A stretch of DNA of 64,000 bases from contig NC_088918.1 of the NCBI RefSeq assembly GCF_963576675.1, positions 37,667,501 through 37,731,500 on the forward strand. Direction: 5' to 3'. Source of the DNA: Euphorbia lathyris. Taxonomy: Eukaryota > Streptophyta > Magnoliopsida > Malpighiales > Euphorbiaceae. Below the pieces are notes generated by a model that saw only the letters and a list, made by a program, of their open reading frames with translations, ran no database searches and was not told where the DNA came from. The first letter of the stretch is position 1, and each line of letters begins with the position of its first letter. This document shows, one piece after another, positions 55,201-64,000 of the stretch. The position numbers and the translations under genes are program-made.

Positions 55201-58200
55201 TAACTGCGAGGCCCTGATGCTTCTTCAGAAGAATGGTCTGCAGAAGAAAAACCCATCGATTGCTGTTGTGGCTACATTATTTGGTGACAAGGAAGATGTT
55301 GCATGGTTGGAGGAGAATGATTTGGCAGATTGGAATGCTGTGGACATGGATGGATCTTTTGGTAGTATTAAATTCGATGATTCACAGCGGAGCGCGATTG
55401 CCTTAGGATTGAACAAAAAGCGGCCCCTAATGATAATCCAAGGGCCTCCTGGTACTGGGAAGTCAGGTTTACTCAAGGAACTTATTTTACGTGCTGTTCA
55501 ACAAGGTGAAAGGGTGCTTGTGACAGCACCCACAAATGCAGCTGTTGACAATATGGTCGAAAAACTTTCAAATGTAGGATTAGACATTGTCCGGGTGGGT
55601 AATCCAGCACGTATTTCTTCGACTGTAGCATCAAAGTCTCTGGGTGATATAGTAAACTCCAAGCTTGCAACTTTCAAAATGGAGTTTGAAAGAAAGAAAT
55701 CAGATCTTAGACTAGACCTGAGATATTGTCTAAAAGATGATTCTTTAGCTGCTGGAATTCGTCAGCTTTTAAAACAATTGGGGAAGAGCCTGAAAAAGAA
55801 AGAGAAGGAGACTATGAAAGAGGTGCTATCAAGTGCACAAGTAGTGCTTGCGACCAACACTGGAGCAGCAGATCCACTGGTTAGGAGGCTGGATACTTTT
55901 GATCTAGTTGTTATAGATGAAGCAGCACAGGCAATAGAACCTGCTTGCTGGATACCAATGTTGCAGGGTAAACGCTGTATTCTTGCTGGGGATCACTGCC
56001 AGCTTGCTCCTGTCATTCTTTCGAGAAAAGCCTTGGAAGGTGGCCTTGGTGTATCTCTACTGGAAAGAGCTTCAGCTCTGCATGAAGGGGTGCTTGCAAC
56101 AAAATTAACTATACAATATCGTATGAATGATGTGATAGCCAGTTGGGCCTCGAAAGAGATGTATGGTGGACTATTGAAGTCCTCTTCAACTGTTGCATCA
56201 CATGTTCTTGTGGATTCTCCATTTGTTAAGGTAGCAAACTCTCTATTTTATTTTGATGTTTTGAATAGGAGCCAATTTGTTGCTTATTGCATATTGGTAG
56301 TCCTGGTCATTAAGCTGACATTACTAGTTTTTCATTACTATATATTCTCTATGCTTTAATCATCATCATGTTCATGATTACCTGTAGTTTTAAGAGTTCT
56401 TCTCTTTACTTTTATTTTGTTCCATACTCTCGGCTCAAGGCCCAATTATTTTCTATTTTCTTCCCCTATTTTGGACTAGTAATCAAATATTGGTTTAGAC
56501 TGATTTCACACATGAATCATTCTCTGTGTCATGGAACCAATTGAACTAAAAGCTCATGCTGATAGTTAAAGGTCAACTCCAGATTAATATCTGACACTCT
56601 GTAACATGCTTGAAGGAATAAACATTTGTTTTAGGGTTTTCTTCTGCTACCATAAAATTAGCAGTTCATCATTTTGCTTGTTGTATTGGTTTATATAGAT
56701 AATTAAGCATCTTGTGCCACAAATGTTCTTTGATTATCTCCAAAAAAGACCTTTTATTCATGATATAACGTTGATGCATACATTGAAAGAATATTGGCGA
56801 CTTCATAGATTAATTAGGATGCGCTGACTTTGATTTGTAGGATAATTTTTGCTAAGGATTTGCTGTTCTCGTCTTGTTTTTAGTTTTCTACTTAGACATG
56901 AGGCATTACCTTGACTGGTTGTATATTTTTTTTAGCCTACATGGATAACTCTATGCCCCCTGCTGTTACTCGACACAAGGATGCCTTATGGAAGTTTGTC
57001 AGTAGATTGCGAGGAGCATTTAGACCTAGCAGGAACAGGCTCTTTTTACAATGAAGGGGAAGCTGAAATTGTTGTGCAACATGTGCTTTCCTTACTTTAT
57101 GCAGGTACATGATCTTCTTTTATCTAATAATTAAGTGCTCATATATTCTTGCGCTTTTAACTGCTAGGTTAAACTTGGTTGAGTGATGACCCAACCCTGC
57201 TCTATATACATTTTCCATTTGCTTATATGAATTATTAAATATACAGCTAATTGCTGCTAGATATTGTGAAAATATGTCCTGAATTTGAACCAGATTAACT
57301 TTTGCAGGTTTGTCAATCAATAACGTGTTATATAGTAAGGAAGTCATGAAATTTAAATTTGTTTTATGAGCGAGAACAGCTGTAAATTCTAATACGTGAC
57401 TGAAATTTGTGTGAACAATATGCTCATATTCATAGTTGTGCTGTTGAGCATTCTATCTTCATCATATTTCATGATGAGCTTTCATTATTTACTGCCATAA
57501 CTTCTCCTGAATCCCTATGGCTTCATAATCATATTATATTTCCCTGATCTCTAATAATATTTTGGATCACTTGGTGTATATTTCTTCTTGTCTTCTATTT
57601 TTGGTCCCTTCTCATGCATGTTATTTAAATTCTCCCTTTGGATTGATTGGGAGAGACTGTTGTATCAGCCTCGGAGTCCTGGCCTAGCACCCCAACTACA
57701 AAAACAGACATGTATAAAAAATAAAATAGAATTTTTATTTCTCTGACAGGACCTAGTAACTAGGTAGGTCTTATATCATTTTGAAGTATTTGAGAAGATG
57801 TATTCTTACTGAATCTATATGCAGGTGTTAGGCCGACAGCTATAGCAGTTCAATCACCATATGTTGCTCAGGTGCAACTTTTGAGGGATAGGCTTGATGA
57901 ACTTCCGGAGGCAGTCGGTGTTGAGGTTGCAACTATTGATAGCTTCCAAGGCCGTGAAGCTGATGCAGTAATCATATCAATGGTATGTCTCCTATACAGT
58001 TTCTTTGCAATAGCTTCACTTGGCGTTTAATCCTGTCAACTGAATCGGAATCTGCTTCATCTTTTTCCTGAATATATTTCCAATTTTCTTTTTTCTGTCT
58101 AGCTTAGTTTGTTAAGCTTGACTGTTGCATTGCTGACTCGCGATGCAATCCCTATTTCCTCTGTTTTACCAGGTTCGCTCAAACACCTTAGGAGCTGTAG

Positions 58201-58415
58201 GGTTCCTAGGGGACAGCAGGAGAATTAACGTGGCCATAACAAGAGCGCGGAAACATGTAGCAATTGTCTGTGATAGCTCAACCATATGCCATAATACCTT
58301 CCTGGCCAGACTCTTGCGCCACATTCGCTATTCTGGTAGAGTGAAGCATGCTGAGCCTGGTAGTTTCGGAGGATCTGGACTGGGTATGAATCCAATGCTT
58401 CCATCAATTAGTTGA
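52248..58415 (+). CDS. UPF1/IGHMBP2-like superfamily 1 helicase with organelle-type N-terminus, 7 exons
   Basis: Exons 52248-53019, 53571-53873, 53987-54270, 55199-56230, 56936-57104, 57825-57982 and 58173-58415 join in phase to 986 residues. The start is the ATG at 52248; the longer upstream frame lacks an ATG. Helicase motifs: Walker A GPPGTGKS (~535), VIDEAAQ (~692), GDHCQLAP (~717), QYRMND (~759), DSFQGREADAVIIS (~890) and NVAITRARK (~925). This is the SF1B UPF1-like pattern seen in human IGHMBP2. The N-terminus is Ser/Phe/Leu-rich and poor in acidic residues until ~110, like a chloroplast or mitochondrial transit peptide. It also contains FKKRKVRRK (74-82), a possible nuclear signal. The closest Arabidopsis relative I recall is At5g35970. 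The role is probably DNA or RNA unwinding; substrate unknown. Confidence 0.93.
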
Positions 58416-58984
58416 AGTACATATGATATACACTTTCCCAAGTGGAAATTGATTGAAGGTTAATCTGCCTTCTTATCCATTTATGTACAGCTGGTTTATC
58501 AATTTTGTTGACACAAGTTAGTGGTTAGATTTGTATATAAACACCGTATACATATGTCATTCTTAATTGTATATGATATGTATTTCATATATAAATAGGC
58601 GATGAAAATTTGGATGTTGATTGACGCATCTGTTATGTACTTTTGTGTTTGGCCTCGTCTTTCGGTAGCTGATAGAAGGAAGTCCCAACACATCAAAGAC
58701 CTGCTGATTGTGTTTTATATCAAGGCACATTCTAACATTATTGGGAGAATTTTACTTTTGTCTTACAAAACGATCTAATATTGCTCTCACTAGAATTTTA
58801 GATCAATTTTACCTTTTCCAAGGGATTATGTTCGAAAATCCATCGGTAATTACTGACAGGTTTTGATTGGGCAGAAATCAGGTGTTTGCAATACTCGTAT
58901 TGGAATTCTGCAACATGGAATTTTGTGTCACATGCGGAATTCCAACAGAAGGTGTTAACAGCCTGTACTAGATATAAGCTCACT
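58416..58984. other. 3' flank of the helicase gene
   Basis: Holds the 3' UTR of the helicase gene and AT-rich DNA. Nothing else is recognised. Confidence 0.5.
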
Positions 58985-59820
58985 TAGGGGTGTGTATCAA
59001 TTCAGAACCGAACCGAACTGAAATTACATCGGTCCTGTTTGGTAAAGAGCGTTTTGGGATAAAAAGAGCGGTTTTGACCAACTTTAGAGGTTTGACCACT
59101 GAAACCGCTAATTGAAGTGTTTGGTGGAGAGAGGTTTGGGATGAAAACGCTAATTTAGAAAAAGCTCTTAAAAGGAGCCTTTTCAATTAGCGTTTTGCAA
59201 TATTAAAATTAATGGACTTCTTTAACCCTAATAGATAGACTCCTTCTTCTTCTGCGCCAAAATTAATGCCCTTATTCATCTTTTTGCACAAACCGCTATT
59301 ATCAATCAGCTAATTTTTACCAAACAAGTCTACACAAACAGCTAATCAAATCAGCTAGTCAAATCAGCTAATGTAATCAGCTAACAACTAACAGCTAATT
59401 CCCAAACAGGGCCATCGACATTGACATCAAATTGAATAGTATGTGAAAATGAAATATTCGGTTCGGTTTTAAACCGAACAAAAAATAAAAAACAAAAAAT
59501 AAAAATTACTATATTTTCTTATTAAATTTATCTCAACGATATTTTTTTTTAAAATACTTACAAAATATATCTATATTGGATTATTATCTCAACAACACTT
59601 AAAAAAAACTAAACTTGTAGCATCTAGTTAATATATATATAAAATAAATAATGTAGAATATGTGAAATTCGGTGCGGTTCGGTTTTTTACATTTTTTTAT
59701 CAAACTGAATCAAATACCGAAATGCACCTAAAACTAAAACTGATGTCGAACTGAAATGTCAAAAAGACTGAACCAAAAAACCGAATTCAATCGGTTCGGT
59801 CCGAACCGATGCACACTTGG
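58985..59820. mobile_element. MITE interrupted by a second MITE (59031-59413)
   Basis: Outer ends TTAGGGGTGTGTATCAATTC and, inverted, CCAAGTGTGCATCGGTTC are similar. GAACCGAACCGAA and CGGTTCGGTCCGAACCG phrases lie just inside. The inner element starts GGTCCTGTTTGGTAAA and ends ACCAAACA-type then CCAAACAGGGCC. It carries AGCTAATCAAATCAGCT repeats and splits the outer one. Confidence 0.65.
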
Positions 59821-60416
59821 AGAGGCTAAAATTGAGCTAGAACGACTATGAAGGTATGATTAAGCTGATTTGTGTATAATAAGGACTAAATTGATCTATT
59901 ACACTAATTTAGGGAATTTCAGTCCTTATCTCGAGTTCTTATATTAAGCACCCGGCCACCCCCAATTCATATTTAGACACATGTATTGTGACCTCACGTA
60001 ATAATTAAAATAGCGAGGCCTCTTATAATGTATGTGAGTCCATGTTACACGTGTCAAAATATGTGTGGGAGGTCCTCCAATTGACATGGAGAACCGGATG
60101 CTTCTAATAATTTACTAGATTAATATATATATATATATAGGAGAGGGCTCTTGTGAGAACCCTTTCCTAGGTGAGAACTCACCTTAGGTGAGAACTACCC
60201 AAAACTACGTCGTTTTGGGTAGAAAATTAAAAAAAAAACGCTGAAAAACGCTGGTTTTGGGTAGAAAATTAAAAAAAAAACGCTGCTACTTGGGGGGGGT
60301 CGAACCCTGGCCTCATCCCTTACACTCCACACAACTTACCATTGAGCCATTTGCTTTTCTTGCGTATTATGTTGTGCACTGCTTAATAAACCAATGCCCT
60401 TTTAGCTTCTATTATT

Positions 60417-60614
60417 ATTTTTTTTTTTTTGGTAAGAAGGGAAGAAAAAAAAACAAACAAACAAAAACCTAACCCGGGATCAGTCTAGGAAGACTGACCC
60501 CAATCCTATCCTCAAGAAGAGAAGGTAACAGAAAAGAAGGAGGAACGGAAAGGGTAGAAACACCTAACATCCCCCCATGCCCAGCAGCTGCCAAGCGATC
60601 CGCCACGCGGCATT
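60417..60614 (-). pseudogene. 5'-truncated LINE insertion, end of RNase H domain
   Basis: The minus strand encodes ECRVADRLAAAGHGGMLG and then LLEDRIGVSLPRLIPG with a stop. A 3' UTR follows and then a poly(A) run, which on the plus strand is the T tract at 60419-60430. This is the last part of a plant LINE ORF2 with its tail. It interrupts the left arm of the inverted-repeat element exactly where the right arm is continuous. Its ending resembles that of the LINE fragment at 62432-62876. Confidence 0.75.
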
Positions 60615-61692
60615 CACTTATTAATATTGATTAAATGTGCATAATAATAAATTATTAATAGAAAAAAAAGAAATTTGGATAATAATGAATTATTAATAGA
60701 AAGAAAATGTCCATAATAATGAATTATTAATAGAAAAAAAATCTAAAAACATGCTCAAATTTCTTATTTATTTAATTCCTTTATATTTTTGTAATTTATG
60801 TTATATAAGAAAATATATTTTTTAAAACATACGTTAGAACATATATTTTAAACTTTTAAAACACGAACTATGAAGTTTAGAACGTACAACATATTTTTTA
60901 GAACATACGTTATGTTTTTTAGAACATGTGTTATGTTTTTTCGAACATGAGTTATAAATTATATTATAGAACAAATGAAAAAACGATCTAGATATCTACT
61001 GATTTTTTAGAACATTATACTTAATTTTTACAACACAAACTATATATTTTTTAAAACATACGTTATAACATATATTTTAACTTTTAAAACACGAACTATG
61101 AAGTTAGAACGTACGACATATTTTTTAGAACATACGATATGTTTTTTTAGAACACGTGTTATGTTTTTTCGAACATGAGTTATAAATTATATTATAGAAC
61201 AAGTGAAAAAACGATCCAGATATCTACTGCTTTTTTTAGAAAATTATACTTAATTTTTGGAACACAAACTATAAACTTTAGAACATATGTTATGTTTTTT
61301 AGAACATACGTTATGTTATTTAGAATGTGAGTTTTTTTTTGAACAAAAAAATGGCCCATATAATTACTATTTTTTTAAGACATTATCTTAATTTTTAGAA
61401 CACAAGTTATAAAGTTTAGAACATATGTAACAATATTTAGAACATCGTCTTTAACAATTTAAAATATAAATTACAAAAATATAGAGGAATTAAATAAATA
61501 AGAAATTAGAGCATGTTCTTGGTTTTTTTCTTTTAATAATTAATTATTATGCACATTTGTTTTTTTCTATTAATAATTATTATGCGAATTTAATCAATAT
61601 TAATAAGTGCATGCATCAAATATTAAACAATAGAAGCTACAAGGGCATTGATATATTAATTAGCGCGCGACAAAATACACAAGTAAAGTAAA

Positions 61693-61745
61693 TGGCTCAG
61701 TGGTAAGCAGTGTGAAGTGGAAATCAAGAGGCCAGGTTCGACTCC
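61693..61745 (+). promoter_or_regulatory. tRNA-like RNA polymerase III A box and B box in the right arm
   Basis: TGGCTCAGTGG (61693-61703) fits the A-box consensus TRGYNNAGNGG and GGTTCGACTCC (61735-61745) fits the B box GGTTCGANTCC. The ~31-base gap is normal for tRNA genes. The left arm has an inverted relative near 60299-60353 (GGTCGAACC and CCATTGAGCCA on the plus strand). The T arm and acceptor do not pair well, so it is tRNA-derived rather than a working tRNA gene. Confidence 0.55.
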
Positions 61746-61837
61746 CTTTAGCAGCAGCGATTTTTTATTAAATTTTACACCAAAAACTACGTAGTTTTGG
61801 GTGGTTTTCACCTAGGGGAGGGTTCTCACTTGATACC

Positions 61838-61839
61838 TC

Positions 61840-61876
<37 letters not shown>
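61838..61876. repeat. (TA)n microsatellite
   Basis: A TA dinucleotide run between the inverted-repeat element and the next MITE. Confidence 0.85.
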
Positions 61877-61880
<4 letters not shown>

Positions 61881-62220
61881 CAAATGGGGACCGAGGTTTT
61901 TGTTTTATAAAAATCGTTTATTTTGACACTATAAAAATGATTGTGAAGGACTTTAAAACGAAAAATTCCAAAAATTAAAACTGTTTAGTATCACATTTAC
62001 TATGAAACTAAATTTTTTATTTTCAAAAATCATTATTTTCGGAGTTTTCTCTCTACTCACCAAACAACACCTAAATGACTTCAAAATTAAAAGGTTGAAG
62101 AATTAAAATTGCTTAGAATGTCATCAAGTTTTTGGATTTTTAATTGTGGAGTCATCAACACTCATTTTAATTTGGAGGTTTTTGTTTTTAGTAAAACGAA
62201 AAACCTCAATCCCCGTTTGG
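61881..62220. mobile_element. MITE with ~35-bp inverted ends
   Basis: The left end CAAATGGGGACCGAGGTTTT and the inverted right end CCAAACGGGGATTGAGGTTT match over about 35 bp with a few differences. The interior is AT-rich. It is not assigned to a superfamily and no target duplication is certain. Confidence 0.65.
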
Positions 62221-62431
62221 ATATATATTTTTTTTAACTGATTGACAAAAAAAAAAAAAAAAAAGTGAAAGATGATGAATTTTGTTGGACTTTACCATAT
62301 TTTTAAATATCCTTACTAAAGTAGAAAAAAGGAAAATAATGGTTGAGAGTAGTAGCCTAACTAGGTTTAAAATTAAAGGGATAAAATATAATTTTTTTTT
62401 TGATAAATAAGAAAGGAAAAAAAAAAAAAAA

Positions 62432-62876
62432 CTAACACGGAACCATTCTAGGAAAGTCAGCTCCCATGAGATCATCTAATAACAACCTTCGAATATCAAC
62501 CGGCGGGAGCAGAAGATGAGTAACACCTGGTTCAAGAGCATGAGCGCTGCTAGCCATAAAATCAGCAACCCGATTTTGCTCCCGGAACACATGCCGAAGA
62601 CGAACACACTCGAAGTTCCTGAGAAGTAGCTTGATACCTTTGAAAAGGTTCTGACCAATACACTCAATATCTCTATCCTCATTAATAGCCGCCACTATCT
62701 CGATATTATCCGACTCAATCTCAATCGATCGACAACATCTGCTCAAAGCAAGAGAGATACCAGAAAAAAACCCCAAATTTTCGCATCATATGCGTTACCT
62801 ATACCGATATTATGGCAGAAACCAGCCACCCATTCCCCATGACAATCACGAATAACGCCTCCGGCAGAAATTGAAA
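62432..62876 (-). pseudogene. LINE RNase H-like domain fragment with a frameshift
   Basis: The minus strand reads AGGVIRDCHGEWVAGF in one frame and GISLALSR, then EIESDNIEIVAAINE and HVFREQNRVADFMASSAH in another. These are the RVT_3 RNase H motifs of plant LINEs (D-x-N-type start, ESD, Asp near VAD). The frame changes in a run of T near 62771-62777. The C-terminus (MGADFPRMVPC) parallels that of the fragment at 60417-60614. A 3' tail with A-rich DNA follows to about 62395. The 5' side is cut at the junction with the gypsy relic. Confidence 0.8.
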
Positions 62877-63185
62877 GATGGACCAGTTCCGCCTTCAGTA
62901 ATAGTTCCACCTAAATTAGAACTTAAAGAATTACCAAACCATTTGAGGTACAACAAAGAATATTGGGCTATTAAGGAACTTAACTTCGATTTACAACAAG
63001 CAGGAAAACTTAAGTCCAGATGGGACGGACCGTATTTAGTCGTCAAAACATTCGACTATGGTTCTTTGGAACTTGAGGAAACCAACGGTAATCGTTTTAA
63101 AGTTAATGGTAATCGATGTAAAATTTATTACGAAAATATTTCCGAAATAGGAACTAATTTCGTAACAAGATTTCCTGACATATAA
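62877..63185 (+). pseudogene. Ty3/gypsy pol relic: RT start fused to integrase C-terminus
   Basis: An open frame reads PPKLELKELPNHLRY, the segment just before reverse transcriptase in Athila-type gypsy elements. It then continues directly as NKEYWAIKELNFDLQQAGK and KSRWDGPYLVV, LELEE, FKVNGNRCKIYYE, which is the end of the gypsy integrase. About 1000 residues expected between them (RT, RNase H, integrase core) are missing while the frame stays open. The stop is at 63183-63185. The left end is defined by the abutting LINE fragment. Confidence 0.8.
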
Positions 63186-63815
63186 ATCATTTCATTTTTC
63201 TAATAGTTAGTTTTTATTATTTTTTATTTTTATTTTTGTTTTGTTTAGATTATATCATTTTATATTAAAATTTTAGATATAGAAAAATATATACAAGTCA
63301 TGATTTTAATTAATTTTTAGGAATTTAATGAGAATTAGAAGAAATTCAGTGATTCTCAGTTGAGAATTTGAAATTCTCAGTTGAGAATTCACATATATAG
63401 AATTCTTAAGGAGGTAAGAAATTTCTGAACTTATAGAGAATTTAAAATTCTCAGTTGAGAATTTGGGTATAATTAGTAGCCAGGAAAATTTCTGGACTTA
63501 TAGAGGATTTCAGATTCTCAGTTGAGAATTCTGATTTCAAATTGAAAGGAAAATTTCTGAACTTACCGAGGATGAGGATTCTCGGTAGAGGATCAGAAAT
63601 TTGGAGTTTTGACAACTGATTTCCGCAAGGAAATCAGGGTGTCGCGACCGCGGGTCAGCATCCTCGGTCGCGACAAGGGGAAATTATGCAAAAATTGACC
63701 CTTTTTCCAGCAGATGCAACTCTTCAGAAACAAAGCGTTAAGTTTCTTCATTTCTAAAAGGGTTGTTTCATGCCTTTTCATTTCAAAAACAACACCTCTT
63801 TTCGTCCTAGGATCT
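63186..63815. repeat. Hairpin-rich non-coding DNA downstream of gypsy pol
   Basis: Four exact ATTCTCAGTTGAGAAT palindromes (63352, 63373, 63447, 63514) and one degenerate copy (63578) are embedded in a repeated AAATTTCTGAACTTATAGAG context. Then come two perfect hairpins: CTGATTTCC-GCAA-GGAAATCAG (63616-63637) and GTCGCGACCG/CGGTCGCGAC (63641-63674). By position it could be the element's 3' LTR U3. Confidence 0.8.
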
Positions 63816-63824
63816 TATAAATAG
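63816..63824 (+). promoter_or_regulatory. TATA box
   Basis: TATAAATAG, 138 bases upstream of the ATG at 63954, follows the hairpin-rich segment. Probably the promoter of an LTR or of the downstream ORF. Confidence 0.5.
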
Positions 63825-63953
63825 GTTCTAGATGTTCAGTTTTCTGTCACTTTCTTTTCATCTCTATCAGAACTATCTCTGATTTTTTTTTTACCATTGC
63901 AACAATCCAGAAACTAAGTTCAGAACCTTTCTTCCTTAATCATTCCAAACACC

Positions 63954-64000
63954 ATGACTTCCTCAAACACTTCATCTAAGAAAGTTATTGCTTCACGCAA
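63954..64000 (+). CDS. Start of an ORF cut by the window end
   Basis: The ATG at 63954 opens a frame MTSSNTSSKKVIASR that is still open at 64000. It follows a TATA box and a CT-rich leader. A Ser/Thr/Lys-rich N-terminus like this is common in retrotransposon gag or downstream ORFs, but sixteen codons cannot identify a product. It may be part of the gypsy element to the left or a new gene. Confidence 0.35.
   Translation, partial: MTSSNTSSKKVIASR

Larger units (their letters stand above)
60136..61847. mobile_element. 1.7-kb inverted-repeat element with tRNA-like boxes in both arms
   Basis: The left arm (GGAGAGGGCTCTTGTGAGAA, then CCAAAACTACGTCGTTTTGG) aligns with the inverted right arm (GGGGAGGTATCAAGTGAGAA, then CCAAAACTACGTAGTTTTTGG) and continues for about 300 bp. 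The alignment runs through a tRNA-like segment to CACTTATTAATATTGATTAAA. The left arm is interrupted by a LINE fragment (60417-60614). The centre is AT-rich with a ~230-bp tandem duplication full of AGAACATA/GAACATGAGTTATAA phrases (about 60810-61270). No coding capacity. (TA)n runs at both edges hide any target duplication. Confidence 0.75.

Noticed and set aside
61693..61745. A true tRNA gene
   Set aside because: A and B boxes are good, but acceptor and T-arm pairing are poor and no intact cloverleaf can be drawn; it lies in a transposon arm and has a diverged partner in the other arm.

Overview
This window is nuclear DNA from a flowering plant, almost certainly a eudicot. The genes are split by many GT-AG introns, the intergenic DNA is AT-rich, and several classes of plant transposon are present. 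The species cannot be named from the sequence. Five host protein genes are supported. They are (1) a 17-exon gene on + (10097-24122) for an acyl-activating enzyme with adenylation, acyl-carrier and PQQ-type beta-propeller parts (AAE19/AASDH-like); (2) a single-exon two-pass membrane protein on + (35113-35649); (3) a three-exon NPH3-family gene on - (35993-37867) with almost no BTB region; (4) an eight-exon TatD-type metal-dependent nuclease on - (40944-43140); and (5) a seven-exon UPF1/IGHMBP2-like SF1 helicase on + (52248-58415) with an organelle-type N-terminus. All splice junctions given keep phase and rebuild the conserved motifs. From memory, neighbours of these families lie together in Arabidopsis (At5g35930/At5g35970 and At5g17570/At5g17580), so the window probably interleaves two ancestral gene blocks.

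The rest is mostly transposon-derived. 1-5050 holds LTR-like DNA with a striking array of ~16-bp palindromes and a decayed Ty1/copia gag-integrase. 5652-6932 is a Helitron with five copies of its left end. 7415-8197 is an internally deleted LINE. The large introns of gene 1 carry a Stowaway MITE, an RTE-type LINE tail and two members of a dispersed GTGTCGGACACG-type repeat family. 25712-27078 is a pogo-like (Emigrant/Lemi1-type) element with a second MITE inside. 28787-34790 is a MITE split by a 5.5-kb Mutator-like element (29019-34542) with a clear target duplication. That MULE carries a truncated transposase, a broken DUF1985/Ulp1-type gene and an internal segment bounded by TATCGAC clusters.

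38000-40740 holds decayed repeats, including a copia gag relic. 43200-52200 holds no convincing host gene; it contains a candidate solo LTR, MITEs, palindromes and a G20 tract. 58985-62220 holds nested MITEs and a 1.7-kb inverted-repeat element whose arms carry tRNA-like pol III promoter boxes, with a 5'-truncated LINE inside the left arm. The right end (62395-64000) has a LINE RNase H fragment and a Ty3/gypsy pol relic in which the start of reverse transcriptase is fused directly to the integrase tail. Downstream of it come hairpin-rich DNA, a TATA box and an ORF that runs off the window.

I see no host pathway or defence cluster linking the genes. The least ordinary signals are the palindrome array with compensatory changes, the multi-headed Helitron, the tRNA-like promoters in inverted-repeat arms, the frameshifted small coiled-coil gene inside the MULE, and the paired hairpins at the right edge.
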